Shown: in pieces, positions 54,988 through 63,208 of the stretch
Position numbering within the stretch: position 1 is the first letter of the stretch
Layout: each line of letters starts with the position of its first letter
NCBI RefSeq assembly: GCF_030503895.2
Contig: NZ_CP129970.2
Coordinates: 3,519,001 to 3,583,000 of the forward strand
DNA: 64,000 nucleotides
From: Marivirga arenosa
GTDB lineage: Bacteria > Bacteroidota > Bacteroidia > Cytophagales > Cyclobacteriaceae
Direction of reading: 5' to 3'
Notes under the pieces: model-generated
Databases searched by the model: none
Seen by the model: the letters and a program-made list of their open reading frames with translations, nothing else
What the model was told of the DNA's origin: nothing
Position numbers and translations under genes: made by a program

Positions 54988-55130
54988 AACTACCAAGTTT
55001 GCTAGAAGCAGTTCCCAGCTCCCCTCCTTGCAAAGGAGGCGTGTCCGCAGGACGGGGTGGTTTCAATACCTTGTCCGAAGGACGGTGTGGTTTTAACAAC
55101 AAGTACGCAGGACGGGGTGGTTTAAATCCC
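54988..55130. repeat. Repeat B, left copy, with three 30-bp tandem units
   Basis: The segment AACTACCAAGTTTGCTAGAA and following bases matches that beginning at 55825. It continues into an imperfect CCCCTCCTT...AAGGAGG hairpin, then three exact-length 30-bp units at 55041, 55071 and 55101 sharing the core GGACGGGGTGGTTT (the second has GGTGTGG). The right copy has two units. Confidence 0.85.
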
Positions 55131-55220
55131 ATTCCGCAGCAGGACTGATAACTTTTAAATACCTAGCATCATAAGATTAGAATAAAATTAATATCTTGAT
55201 GAAGCTTAATTCCCCAAAAA

Positions 55221-55586
55221 GTGAAAAATCAACCAATAAACAATAAACCCGAACTAAAAGCCTACCGCAAAAACCTTAGAAACAATGGCACCCCAGCTGA
55301 AGCCTATTTGTGGAGTTTTCTAAAAAACAAACAGCTAGAAGGAAGGAAATTTAGAAGGCAATTTAGCGTAGGTCATTACATTTTGGACTTCTATTGTCCT
55401 GCTGAGAAGTTATGCATTGAATTGGATGGCGCTGCCCATTTTACAGATGCAGGTTATGAATATGATCAGCAAAGAACTGCATTTTTAAATGCCCAGGGTA
55501 TAAAAGTGATTCGATTCGAAAACAAAATGGTTTTTGATCATACAGAAAGTGTGTTGGAGAGTATTAAAAGCTGTTTTAAGAAATAA
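55221..55586 (+). CDS. DUF559 (Vsr/very-short-patch-repair-like) endonuclease
   Basis: The 121-aa protein starts at GTG 55221. It matches DUF559 nucleases of the PD-(D/E)XK/Vsr fold: TPAEAYLWSFLKNKQLEGRKFRRQ, split here as TPAEAYLW and GRKFRRQF, then YILDFYCP, LCIELDGAAH and KVIRFEN. Conserved acidic residues in LDFYCP and ELDG suit a metal-dependent nuclease. It is flanked on both sides by the same A and B repeat blocks. It is not a known transposase, but its placement is reminiscent of RAYT genes between REP sequences. Confidence 0.88.
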   Translation: MKNQPINNKPELKAYRKNLRNNGTPAEAYLWSFLKNKQLEGRKFRRQFSVGHYILDFYCPAEKLCIELDGAAHFTDAGYEYDQQRTAFLNAQGIKVIRFENKMVFDHTESVLESIKSCFKK

Positions 55587-55663
55587 CCCCTCTGTACGCT
55601 AAATAGCGGAATATCTCCTAAACAGGGGAATAGATAATACCCCTCATCCGCTAGCTAGCGGAA

Positions 55664-55759
55664 TCTCCCCTTAAAAGGGGAATAATTAAAACCCCTCATC
55701 CGCCTAGTGGCGGAAGCTCCCCTTAAAAAGGGGAGCAGCAGAGTGTGCAAATCATAATC
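55664..55759. repeat. Hairpin-rich direct repeat A, right copy
   Basis: The counterpart of 54831-54926 (96 bp, one mismatch seen). It holds CCGCC-TAGT-GGCGG (55700-55713) and the stem GCTCCCCTT-AAA-AAGGGGAGC (55716-55736). Just upstream (about 55642-55656), a variant hairpin CCGCTAG-CTAGCGG is fully paired with a different sequence, so pairing is kept while sequence changes. Confidence 0.85.
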
Positions 55760-55824
55760 AGCGTGCTTAATATTTAATTACATCTTAAAAAAAAGTGTGC
55801 TAATTTTAGATAGTATTATAAAAT

Positions 55825-55937
55825 AACTACCAAGTTTGCTAGAAGCAGTTCCCGGCTCCCCTCCTTTCAAAGGAGGGGTGTCCGAAGGACGGGGTGGTTT
55901 CAATACCCAGTCCGAAGGACGGGGTGGTTCTCACCCA
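55825..55937. repeat. Repeat B, right copy, with two 30-bp tandem units
   Basis: It starts like the left copy and contains the near-perfect palindrome CCCCTCCTTT-C-AAAGGAGGGG (55858-55878), followed by two 30-bp units at 55878 and 55908 with core GGACGGGGTGGTTT. The unit also forms GTCC-GAA-GGAC. Confidence 0.85.
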
Positions 55938-55938
55938 C

Positions 55939-55974
55939 AAAAAAGCCCCTTGAACAAAATTGCTCAAAGGGCTT
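55939..55974 (-). terminator. Terminator of the coiled-coil gene
   Basis: On the minus strand, AAGCCCTTTGAGC pairs with GTTCAAGGGGCTT (one bulge) and is followed by a run of T. It lies 22 bp after the stop of the gene ending at 55997, at the border of repeat B. Confidence 0.8.
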
Positions 55975-55996
55975 AAGGCGATGAAATGATCATATG

Positions 55997-56410
55997 CTAT
56001 GCGGTTAGAAGACTTTCAATTTCCATAATTTTATCTTCTCTGTATTGCTTTTGCAATTTTAGTTCATCGATACTGGCTTGCTGAAGATAGGCTTCCTCTG
56101 GGGTCAACACATTTCTACCTTTCGATTCCGTCTCTACTTCCATGCTGATTTTGTCTAACAAAGCCTGCTGATTGTCAATCATCTCTTGAGGCGCATTGGT
56201 ACTGTTTAAGTGCGCCAACAAGCTTTCCGCTTTGGCTAAATCATCCTTTAATGCATCAATTTCGCTTTGATCCATTTCCTGTTTAGACAGCTTATTGGTC
56301 AATCGTACTTGTGATCGCACAATATCTCTATCTAACTCTTTTGATTCTGCTGACCATTTCTGCTTCAGATAAGTCAACTGCTCGTTTGTCATTTGATCTA
56401 GGGTTTTCAT
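55997..56410 (-). CDS. Coiled-coil protein of unknown function, XRE-associated
   Basis: The 137-aa protein is almost wholly charged, helical and rich in Gln, Glu and Lys (heptad-like pattern about residues 15-75 and 105-135). No family recognised. It is 29 bp downstream of the XRE gene and probably co-transcribed, which suggests a partner or antagonist of that regulator. Confidence 0.65.
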   Translation of the reverse strand: MKTLDQMTNEQLTYLKQKWSAESKELDRDIVRSQVRLTNKLSKQEMDQSEIDALKDDLAKAESLLAHLNSTNAPQEMIDNQQALLDKISMEVETESKGRNVLTPEEAYLQQASIDELKLQKQYREDKIMEIESLLTA

Positions 56411-56439
56411 TTTTATTTATATTTAAAAGGTTGAACATA

Positions 56440-56664
56440 CTACGCTAATTCAAATCGGGATAGCCTTACCAGTTCTCGCATACTGCTATTCATGAATTGC
56501 TCAAGGCACTTCAAGAGTTGGGCAGAGGGGAGATGAATTCCGTGCTCTACTTTGGAGATGGTGGATTGATTCACATTGAGTTTAATTGCCAGTTGTTGCT
56601 GGCTGAATTTGTGGTATTTTCGAACGAATCGAAATACTCTAGCACTAATTTCTTTAGTTTTCAT
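56440..56664 (-). CDS. Small XRE-family DNA-binding protein
   Basis: A 74-aa protein dominated by a helix-turn-helix (about residues 12-66, FSQQQLAIKLNVNQSTISKVEHGIHLPS). It is likely a repressor. The intergenic region upstream (56665-57122) carries seven ATGCGT/ACGCAT motifs, a plausible set of operators for it. The adjacent divergent gene is the Shedu nuclease, so the pair may be part of its control. Confidence 0.85.
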   Translation of the reverse strand: MKTKEISARVFRFVRKYHKFSQQQLAIKLNVNQSTISKVEHGIHLPSAQLLKCLEQFMNSSMRELVRLSRFELA

Positions 56665-56732
56665 AAGGCATTAAGTTTAGGGTTGAACATATGCTAATAG
56701 AACATTCAAGCATTGTGCCAAAAACCATATTT

Positions 56733-56912
56733 ACGCATGGCTTTTTTAATTTTATCCAAATAAAATTATGCGTATTTTTATTTTGTAAAATAAATTATGC
56801 GTGGTTCAAATTTTAAAAGTACGCATAAGTTTTTCTGTAGAGCTAGAATATATGCGTACTTCAAATTCATCGCGCATATATGCGTGAAATTTTTTTAGAA
56901 TTTTTTATGCGT
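56733..56912. promoter_or_regulatory. Array of ATGCGT/ACGCAT motifs between XRE and Shedu genes
   Basis: Seven exact ATGCGT or ACGCAT hexamers lie within 180 bp (56733, 56768, 56797, 56821, 56852, 56880, 56907), plus one near-match (GCGCAT). AAGTACGCATA (56817-56827) and TATGCGTACTT (56851-56861) are perfect 11-bp inverted copies. A random AT-rich stretch of this size would have well under one. This looks like a multi-site operator. Confidence 0.65.
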
Positions 56913-57056
56913 GGATTAAAAAATAAAAATGGGAATAGGGGAGATCGCCCTATTTTTCATCTAAGATTTTAGTTGATTGGTCTAAAGGCCTTTTATATAT
57001 AATCTAAAAGTGCTAGATTGAGATTATTAATTACTTTCAACTAAAACCTAAAAGAT

Positions 57057-57122
57057 ATGCCTGTCAAACATAAACATTTCGGAATAATTTGTAAAGTAAT
57101 TCAAAAAAGGTTTGTTGTATAA
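57057..57122 (+). CDS. 21-codon open frame directly abutting the Shedu start
   Basis: ATG at 57057 opens MPVKHKHFGIICKVIQKRFVV; its TAA (57120-57122) ends at the base before the Shedu ATG. The exact abutment suggests a translated leader peptide or translational coupling, but so short a frame may be chance. Confidence 0.35.
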   Translation: MPVKHKHFGIICKVIQKRFVV

Positions 57123-58502
57123 ATGGCTAGGAAAACACCATATGAAAAGCTACAAACAAGAATTAACGGGATTCTGAATAATAACCCGGAATTGAATAGA
57201 AATGGAAACCGAATCTATTACCAAGGTCAATTGCTCATATCATTCAATGAGAATTCCATCACCTATTCTCGGAGAAGATATTACCCCAGATCTGAAGATC
57301 GAATAGGAGAAGCAGACTTTTCAGCTAGGATAATACTTTCACATGAAACAATTCCCTTAATAAGTAGCTCATCAGCTAAACCTAAAAACTTATTTCAGAA
57401 AATATTCACCCTCGTAGGAAGTCAGCATAATCAAGGTTTAAATCGTATTATCATTGGTGCAACTGAGAGTAGAATTGACGGTAATAATCTTGAACTCACC
57501 TATGGACTCTATGATACACTGAGGATTATAAACACAGAAGAACGAAGAGATGAAAACATTCGATTTAGAACACGAGTACAGCCTCTAATTGCTCAAAACT
57601 TTGGATATGAACTAGCTATTCCTGAAAATCAAATTGATTGGGGTGTTCGATTGCAAGAAGTAATTGCAAGTGGAGAAGTCTCCCAAGCAGACATTCAGGA
57701 AATAGCTAATCAATTAAACCCAGGGGAGAATATTCAAATTGTCCTGGAAAAACAGGTGAATAAACAAGTTTCATGGTTGCTTAATACGATAGAGATAATT
57801 ATTGATGAAGGAAATTTGACTGTTCCAAGATCCAAAGAGCTTGGGGCTGAACAAATCGAGCAATACACCCAAGCTTCCATTAAGGGTCCAGAGCATTTAA
57901 TGGAAAAAATATTAACTGACTTTGGGCAACACGCCCTTTTTGGAGTTCCCGCTCTTATTAATACAGGCAAGTATGTGATGAACGACCGGTTTCCTCGGGC
58001 ACAATTTGATTTACTTTTAATTACGAGTTTGGGAGATATTGAAGTAGTAGAATTAAAAAGAACTGATACCATTGTCTTAGACTTTGATGATCGAAGAAAT
58101 AAGTTCTACGCCTCTTCGGAACTATCAAAAGCGATTGCTCAAACAGAAAGGTATATTACTTCAGTAACCAATGATAACGATAGAGAATACCTTATAAACA
58201 ATCAAACTGTAAGAGAATACTTAAATGACGAGCTTGGTGAGTTAATCAATGTAGATACGGTTCGACCAACTGGACTCATTATTATTGGCTCTACGCGAAC
58301 TTGGGCTAAGGACTATGATGATTTAGAGGATGGTGTTAGGGGTAGAATAACAAGAGATGCTTATAACACCAATTGTGAAAGAGCTTACCGTGAGTTGAAA
58401 GATTCCCACAAGAATATTAAGATAATTACCTATTCTGACCTAGTCCAAAGTGCTAGAATGAGACTTGAGTTAAGTGAAGAAGAAGCAGATGAAAATGATT
58501 AG
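57123..58502 (+). CDS. sduA: Shedu (DUF4263) anti-phage nuclease
   Basis: The 459-aa protein has a C-terminal DUF4263 PD-(D/E)xK nuclease domain (about residues 270-445): D296 in QFDLLLIT, E310 and K312 in VVELKRTD, then NKFYASSELSKAIAQTERYI with the conserved SSELSxAIxQ, and PTGLIIIGSTR. The long N-terminal half (about 1-250) is not recognised and presumably senses a trigger. Shedu proteins form multimers and degrade DNA to stop phage. Single-gene systems are normal, so it can be complete. Neighbours (XRE gene, membrane pentapeptide protein, DUF559 nuclease) suggest a small defence island. Confidence 0.85.
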   Translation: MARKTPYEKLQTRINGILNNNPELNRNGNRIYYQGQLLISFNENSITYSRRRYYPRSEDRIGEADFSARIILSHETIPLISSSSAKPKNLFQKIFTLVGSQHNQGLNRIIIGATESRIDGNNLELTYGLYDTLRIINTEERRDENIRFRTRVQPLIAQNFGYELAIPENQIDWGVRLQEVIASGEVSQADIQEIANQLNPGENIQIVLEKQVNKQVSWLLNTIEIIIDEGNLTVPRSKELGAEQIEQYTQASIKGPEHLMEKILTDFGQHALFGVPALINTGKYVMNDRFPRAQFDLLLITSLGDIEVVELKRTDTIVLDFDDRRNKFYASSELSKAIAQTERYITSVTNDNDREYLINNQTVREYLNDELGELINVDTVRPTGLIIIGSTRTWAKDYDDLEDGVRGRITRDAYNTNCERAYRELKDSHKNIKIITYSDLVQSARMRLELSEEEADEND

Positions 58503-58619
58503 CTTATATTTTATCTAAAAAACACTCTAATTCTATTTTAAGCTTATAAACATGGTTTCAATAAAACATAAATAAATATGTACCTCTAGCAAAATACTAA
58601 ATTGGATTCCTAACCAGTC

Positions 58620-60089
58620 TTAGTGAAATTTTCTGCTAGCCTTTAAAAAGTAAAAGATAAAATAGCCTGAAGAAAGTCGCATCAATATATCCCAGCCACT
58701 CATAATTCTTTCCCCTTGGTAAAAGAAAGGATGAACTGGATTTAGAAAATAAAAATATGAAACAATTGCCAGTTTAGTATTTGTCCAGCTAAAATCATCT
58801 GCAGAATTCATGATTGAAGGGGAGAATTCACTTAAACAAAACCATAGAAGGTGAGCGCTAAATAACCAGAAGAATGGAACCCAGACATTAACTCCGTAAC
58901 CACCTAGAACTTTATGAGTCCATAGAATCAGTCTATCTCCTAAAACTCTTATATTTCTTGTTCTAATAATACTTAGTAACTTTCTATAGGACTCTAATTC
59001 TTGAACCTTAAAAAAAGAAGCGTCCAGAGCATTTTCTTGTTTTGAATGGGCATATTTTAATTGCCTAAATACTTCTTTTCTTTCCCTTAGTTCTTGAAGA
59101 TCTTTTTTGTTTTCCTTACCTATCATTTCTTTTTCATTCCACTGAATATTAAAAAAATTGGCACCAACCAAGAATGATCTATTAAACTTGCAAGTGCAGG
59201 ATGATAGATTTAGGTCATTAAAAACAGCATCAGAAAGATCACAGTCAGTCATCGTTAAACTATCACTAATATTTGAATGTGTGATTTCGAATTTAGAGTA
59301 GTTCACAATTCTGTCTACATAAAACTCATTTACGAAATACCCATCACAAGTGAAGCTTTCTAAACCTCTACAATTTGAAAGCGATATTTTATTTAATGAT
59401 GTCTGGTGCCCTTCAAGTTTTATTTTTTGTAATGAAGAATTAAGAAAATTTAATTCTCCGATATCATAATTGATTTCTAATGTAGTTAAATTAACATTTT
59501 CACCTGAAATGGTTAAGTTTCCTTGTTGAGATGTTTGAAGGTGACCACAACTGGAGTCTAAGAATTTTAAAATATTTATTGATTTTTCTGGTTCAAGCTT
59601 AATAATATTAGAATTGTTCGAAAAGGTTAATTCACGTGTATTAATTTTGAGTAATTCTTTTAGTTTGCAGTCAGAAAACACCACTTTGTTTTTAGAATAG
59701 ATTTCTCCGCCAGATGGAATTATATTTTCAAATAATATGTCTTTTACTTCATTCGAAGGCCCTATATTTAACTTTCCATTAAAATTCTTTTTAATATCCA
59801 AACTGTTTAAAGTGCAGCTGTTCAAAGAAATCAAATTGCATCCCAAGTTGGTAATTTTTATATATTCACCTTTAATTCCATTAAGCGAAATGCTTTTTCG
59901 AATTTCAGAGCTAATACTTAATTGAGAGATTTCACAATCCTCAAAAGATAAGCTTTGCATGCCTATACCTATTAGGGATAGTGGTTCTTCAATTATAATA
60001 TTATCCATTTTTACATCACCTGAATTTCTTTTCGATATGTTTTTTAGCTCCTCAATGAATTCTCCAGCACTTAGTTTTCTTTTATCCAT
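58620..60089 (-). CDS. Pentapeptide-like beta-helix membrane protein
   Basis: The protein is 489 aa if it begins at MDKRKLSAGEF (ATG at 60089; another ATG is at 60101). The N-terminal 330 residues look like a degenerate repeat beta-helix of pentapeptide type (ISLSNCRGL, SLTMTDCDLSDAVFNDLNLSS). The helix REVFRQLKYAHSKQENALDA is also recognisable in fragments, and two C-terminal membrane helices follow (about 405-425 and 470-488). It fits membrane pentapeptide-repeat proteins of unknown role. Convergent with the Shedu gene; a role in defence is guesswork. Confidence 0.65.
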   Translation of the reverse strand: MDKRKLSAGEFIEELKNISKRNSGDVKMDNIIIEEPLSLIGIGMQSLSFEDCEISQLSISSEIRKSISLNGIKGEYIKITNLGCNLISLNSCTLNSLDIKKNFNGKLNIGPSNEVKDILFENIIPSGGEIYSKNKVVFSDCKLKELLKINTRELTFSNNSNIIKLEPEKSINILKFLDSSCGHLQTSQQGNLTISGENVNLTTLEINYDIGELNFLNSSLQKIKLEGHQTSLNKISLSNCRGLESFTCDGYFVNEFYVDRIVNYSKFEITHSNISDSLTMTDCDLSDAVFNDLNLSSCTCKFNRSFLVGANFFNIQWNEKEMIGKENKKDLQELRERKEVFRQLKYAHSKQENALDASFFKVQELESYRKLLSIIRTRNIRVLGDRLILWTHKVLGGYGVNVWVPFFWLFSAHLLWFCLSEFSPSIMNSADDFSWTNTKLAIVSYFYFLNPVHPFFYQGERIMSGWDILMRLSSGYFIFYFLKASRKFH

Positions 60090-60212
60090 ATTAAACAGCA
60101 TTAGTATTTAAAAGTAATAAATCTTTTAATTTCAATGCTATTTGTACAGAACAAATCCTGAAACATTTAGAATAGCTGTAAAGAAGATACTTAATTACAT
60201 AATGGGAGAAAG

Positions 60213-60783
60213 GTGAGCTTAGAAATGGACCATTATTATCCCTTTCAATTGAACTGGATTAAAAATGATCAGATGAATACCATCTATTTTAGATCAAATG
60301 ATATACAAAGCAATTTTGGAATTGTAGCCTATGATGTAAATCAAAAAAAATTTTACCAAAACTTCCTATTTAGCGAACAGCTTTTCTCCTGATGGTCAAT
60401 ATCTTGCGGTAAGCAACTATGAATCTACAGCTTATGGTGCTTGTGATAAAGAGTATTGTTTTAAAATTATAGAAGTCGCTGCGGGAAAAGTGGTGGAATA
60501 CTTCTCAAATAAAGAACTCGGTGAACCACATGGCTGGATAGGTAATTCAGGACATCATTATCTATTTAAAAAGAATTATAGCGCAAGAGCAAAGGAACCC
60601 GCTGAGAATTTCATATATAATGTAGAAACTACAGCCATTATAGATCGGTTTGAAGGTGAGATTATCAATGGCTTCAGACGTAAAAATATTAGCTATTTCA
60701 TATCAGATGGGTATTTATTGCTAAATACATCAGATTATAGTGAAAACCAAACTGGAATTAAGTTATATAGCTATAAAAACTAA
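60213..60783 (+). pseudogene. Frameshifted beta-propeller-like gene
   Basis: Two frames fit one protein. From GTG 60213 or ATG 60225 (MDHYYPFQLNWIKNDQMNTI) the reading goes to KK at an eight-A tract (about 60343-60350). The continuation FTKTSYLANSFSPDGQYLAVSN lies in the +1 frame and runs to 60783. An ancestral seven-A tract would join them. SFSPDGQYLAVSNY is typical of WD40/PD40 repeats. Either a disabled gene, a sequencing error, or slippage-controlled translation. Length about 190 aa if repaired. Confidence 0.65.
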
Positions 60784-60869
60784 GGTCGCTTTATCTCAAT
60801 TATTCTGTTTAATTTATTTCACTACTTTTATTAAAATAAAAATAAAGTATTCTTTAAACTCAGCAGCCA

Positions 60870-61403
60870 GTGAATGTCATAGCCTTAAAAGCAATTACTA
60901 TAAGACCCGTAGCACCAGAAGATGCGTCCTTATTATTTGAATTGATGACCAGCGCTAAATTTCTGGCCAAAATCGGGGATAGGGGGATTAAATCTGAAGC
61001 GGATGCCAGGCAGTATATACTAGCCAAAATGCATCCTGATTTAAAGAAAAAAGGCTTTTTTGTCAACCATATTATTATGGATAGTGAAACAAAAGCGGAG
61101 ATTGGAACTTGTAGTCTACATGATAGAGAAGGAATAAATGGGGTTGATATCGGCTACGCCATTTTAGAACGCTATGAGGGGATGGGCTATGCCACTGCAG
61201 CAGCTCAAAAAATGGTAGATTTGGCCTTTGGTACCTATGGGCTCAGTAAAGTCTGTGCAATCACGAATGTAGATAACCTAGGCTCGAGCAAAGTTTTAGA
61301 AAAGGTTGGCTTTAGTCATGTGGGTAATATTGAAGTCCCCATAACGGATCATCCAGTGAAATTGTATGAATTGTCGTATGATGAATTTAAAAATAAGCGC
61401 TGA
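60870..61403 (+). CDS. GNAT acetyltransferase (RimJ/RimL type)
   Basis: The 177-aa protein starts at GTG 60870 (MNVIALKAITIRP...). It has the GNAT fold: DIGYAILERYEGMGYATAA with the acetyl-CoA-binding GMGYATAA loop (about residue 113) and VDNLGSSKVLEKVGFSHVG (about 135-155). It may acetylate an N-terminus or small amine. Convergent with the Gre gene. Confidence 0.85.
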   Translation: MNVIALKAITIRPVAPEDASLLFELMTSAKFLAKIGDRGIKSEADARQYILAKMHPDLKKKGFFVNHIIMDSETKAEIGTCSLHDREGINGVDIGYAILERYEGMGYATAAAQKMVDLAFGTYGLSKVCAITNVDNLGSSKVLEKVGFSHVGNIEVPITDHPVKLYELSYDEFKNKR

Positions 61404-61414
61404 CGGAAAGCAAA

Positions 61415-61427
61415 AAACCGATGGTTT
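61415..61427 (-). terminator. Weak terminator of the Gre gene
   Basis: On the minus strand AAACC-ATC-GGTTT is followed by a T-run. The 5-bp stem overlaps the stop codon of the Gre gene; efficiency is doubtful. Confidence 0.4.
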
Positions 61428-61959
61428 AGGAATCAGAAGTATCAGTTTGTTCGTAGTCAATCTTAAGTATTCTCCAATTAAATTCACCGGCAGGCGTTTT
61501 AACCACGACTTCATCGCCTTCAGTTTTATTTAAAAGCGCTTTTGCAAGAGGAGAGTCCATGGAAATATAGTCTTTATTGCCAATAATCTCTTCATATCCC
61601 ACAATACGAAATCGTCTTTTTAATCCTCTATCAATATTCTCAACTTCCACCCAGGCGCCAAACATTACTTTGCCTTCCTGAGAAGGGTGATAATGAATGA
61701 CTTTAAAGTTATCAATGCATTTGCGCAGGTAACGAACACGGCTATCAATTTCACGTAAGCGTTTTTTATTATAATGATAATCAGCATTTTCAGATCGGTC
61801 GCCTAAACTGGCGGCCCATGAAACTTTGGCCGTAGTCTCTGGGCGTTCCACTTTCCACAAATGATCCAGCTCATCCCGCAATTTTTGTAATCCTTCAGCA
61901 GTAATCATTTGCGATCGATTCAATTTAGGCAATGTAGATTCCGGAATTTTACGTCTCAT
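61426..61959 (-). CDS. greB: GreB-type transcription elongation factor
   Basis: The 177-aa protein has the N-terminal coiled coil (about residues 15-85) with the catalytic tip SLGDRSENADYHYNKKR, whose D and E bind Mg2+ in the polymerase secondary channel, and a C-terminal FKBP-like domain (about 95-170, GDEVVVKTPAGEFNWRI). It restarts backtracked RNA polymerase. The REIDSRVRYLRK sequence after the tip is GreB-like rather than GreA-like; the distinction is moderate. Confidence 0.85.
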   Translation of the reverse strand: MRRKIPESTLPKLNRSQMITAEGLQKLRDELDHLWKVERPETTAKVSWAASLGDRSENADYHYNKKRLREIDSRVRYLRKCIDNFKVIHYHPSQEGKVMFGAWVEVENIDRGLKRRFRIVGYEEIIGNKDYISMDSPLAKALLNKTEGDEVVVKTPAGEFNWRILKIDYEQTDTSDS

Positions 61960-62719
61960 GTTTGGATGATCTTATTATAGTGCAGTCGAAAATTAATAGA
62001 TTGAGGAATAATATCCTGAGCAATCAGGGATAAACAATAAAAATTTTCTCAACTGTTGGCTGTGACTGATCTTATTTTATTTGAGGATCAGAATCTAAAT
62101 ATACACATCGCATCACTTTGTTATGGATAAAGGTTATATAATTTATATTATGTTAAGTTATGTTTTTTAATTCCCACCTATCTTATCATTTTCCGAATAA
62201 GGATTACCTCTAGCGAAGCGCTAGTCAATCTAGATTCTTCATGTAAAACCAATGGTTCTATAAACATTTAATTTCTATTGCTCTATTTTTGAATGTATTC
62301 CCAATGGTAAAGCCCTCTATATTTTAGCCGCTCTATTTCAGCTTTAAATTTCTTCCTTCATAAATCATCTAATCTCAGCGCTCTATTTTGCGATACATAG
62401 TACAGATGTGGAGTTTAAAATCTCTTTAGGAAAATAGCGCATTATAAATAGCTCTAGTTACCTAGAGCTCTACAATTCATTTATAAACAATCAGTTTTGT
62501 TTTCATTATTGAATACATCTCACAGTAGAATCACTACCACTTTCTTAAGAGATTTTCATAAATCCATTTAACTTAACATAATATTTAAAGCACAGATCTT
62601 TTATAGGCTCCTCGAATCTGCCATATTAGAAAATATTGCAAGCCTGAACTAAATGCTAGTAATATTGAGTTTGTGTATTCTGAAATAGCTAAATTTGCAT
62701 CTCAATACAATGATCAGGC
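61960..62719. other. 760-bp gene-free region with spaced motifs and hairpins
   Basis: No coding frame of note. It contains GCTCTATTT at 62280, 62330 and 62380, exactly 50 bp apart, and two perfect hairpins: CTAGCG-AAG-CGCTAG (62210-62224) and AGCTCTAG-TTAC-CTAGAGCT (62450-62469). It could encode a small RNA or be a decayed repeat; nothing identifies it. Confidence 0.5.
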
Positions 62720-63169
62720 ATGGAAACAGAAATCGCCCCTATACCCTCTATAAAAGTACAGGATTTTGATAATCAGGAGCTTAACCTGATGGATAAGTAT
62801 GCGGGAAAGCCGCTTTTAATCATCATCTATAATAACCAATGTTTGGGATGTACGGGTCGTGCCATTCCTCTAGCCTATGAATATCAGCAAGAATATGATA
62901 ATCTTCAAGTAATTGGCATTCACTCTATTTTCAACAAACTCCCTGTTACAGAGGAAGATATAAAGAGCATATTCACCAGCGGGGAATTGCCCTTCCCTAT
63001 TTATCTTGATCAGGACCACAAAGTGTACGATCAGTTTAATGCTGAAGGTACCCCGCAATGGCTTTTAATTACAGCTGATGGGAAATTGTATCGCTCCATT
63101 TTCGGCTCGCAATTAGGAGCTCAAAACAGATTGATGTATGCGCTTGATGCGCTTTGTAATGAAGCATAA
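62720..63169 (+). CDS. Thioredoxin-like protein (TlpA/AhpC-type fold)
   Basis: A 149-aa soluble thioredoxin-fold protein with the redox pair CLGC (C38, C41 approximately, in NNQCLGCTGRA) and the cis-proline loop GTPQWLLI near residue 113. There is no signal peptide, so it is cytoplasmic. The role may be thiol reduction or peroxide handling. Confidence 0.85.
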   Translation: METEIAPIPSIKVQDFDNQELNLMDKYAGKPLLIIIYNNQCLGCTGRAIPLAYEYQQEYDNLQVIGIHSIFNKLPVTEEDIKSIFTSGELPFPIYLDQDHKVYDQFNAEGTPQWLLITADGKLYRSIFGSQLGAQNRLMYALDALCNEA

Positions 63170-63208
63170 TAATAGCCCTAAAACCTAAAGACTTTTAATT
63201 GTAATGCC

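Noticed and set aside
55041-55130. 30-bp tandem units as a CRISPR array
   Set aside because: Units are directly adjacent with no unique spacers, and there are no cas genes.
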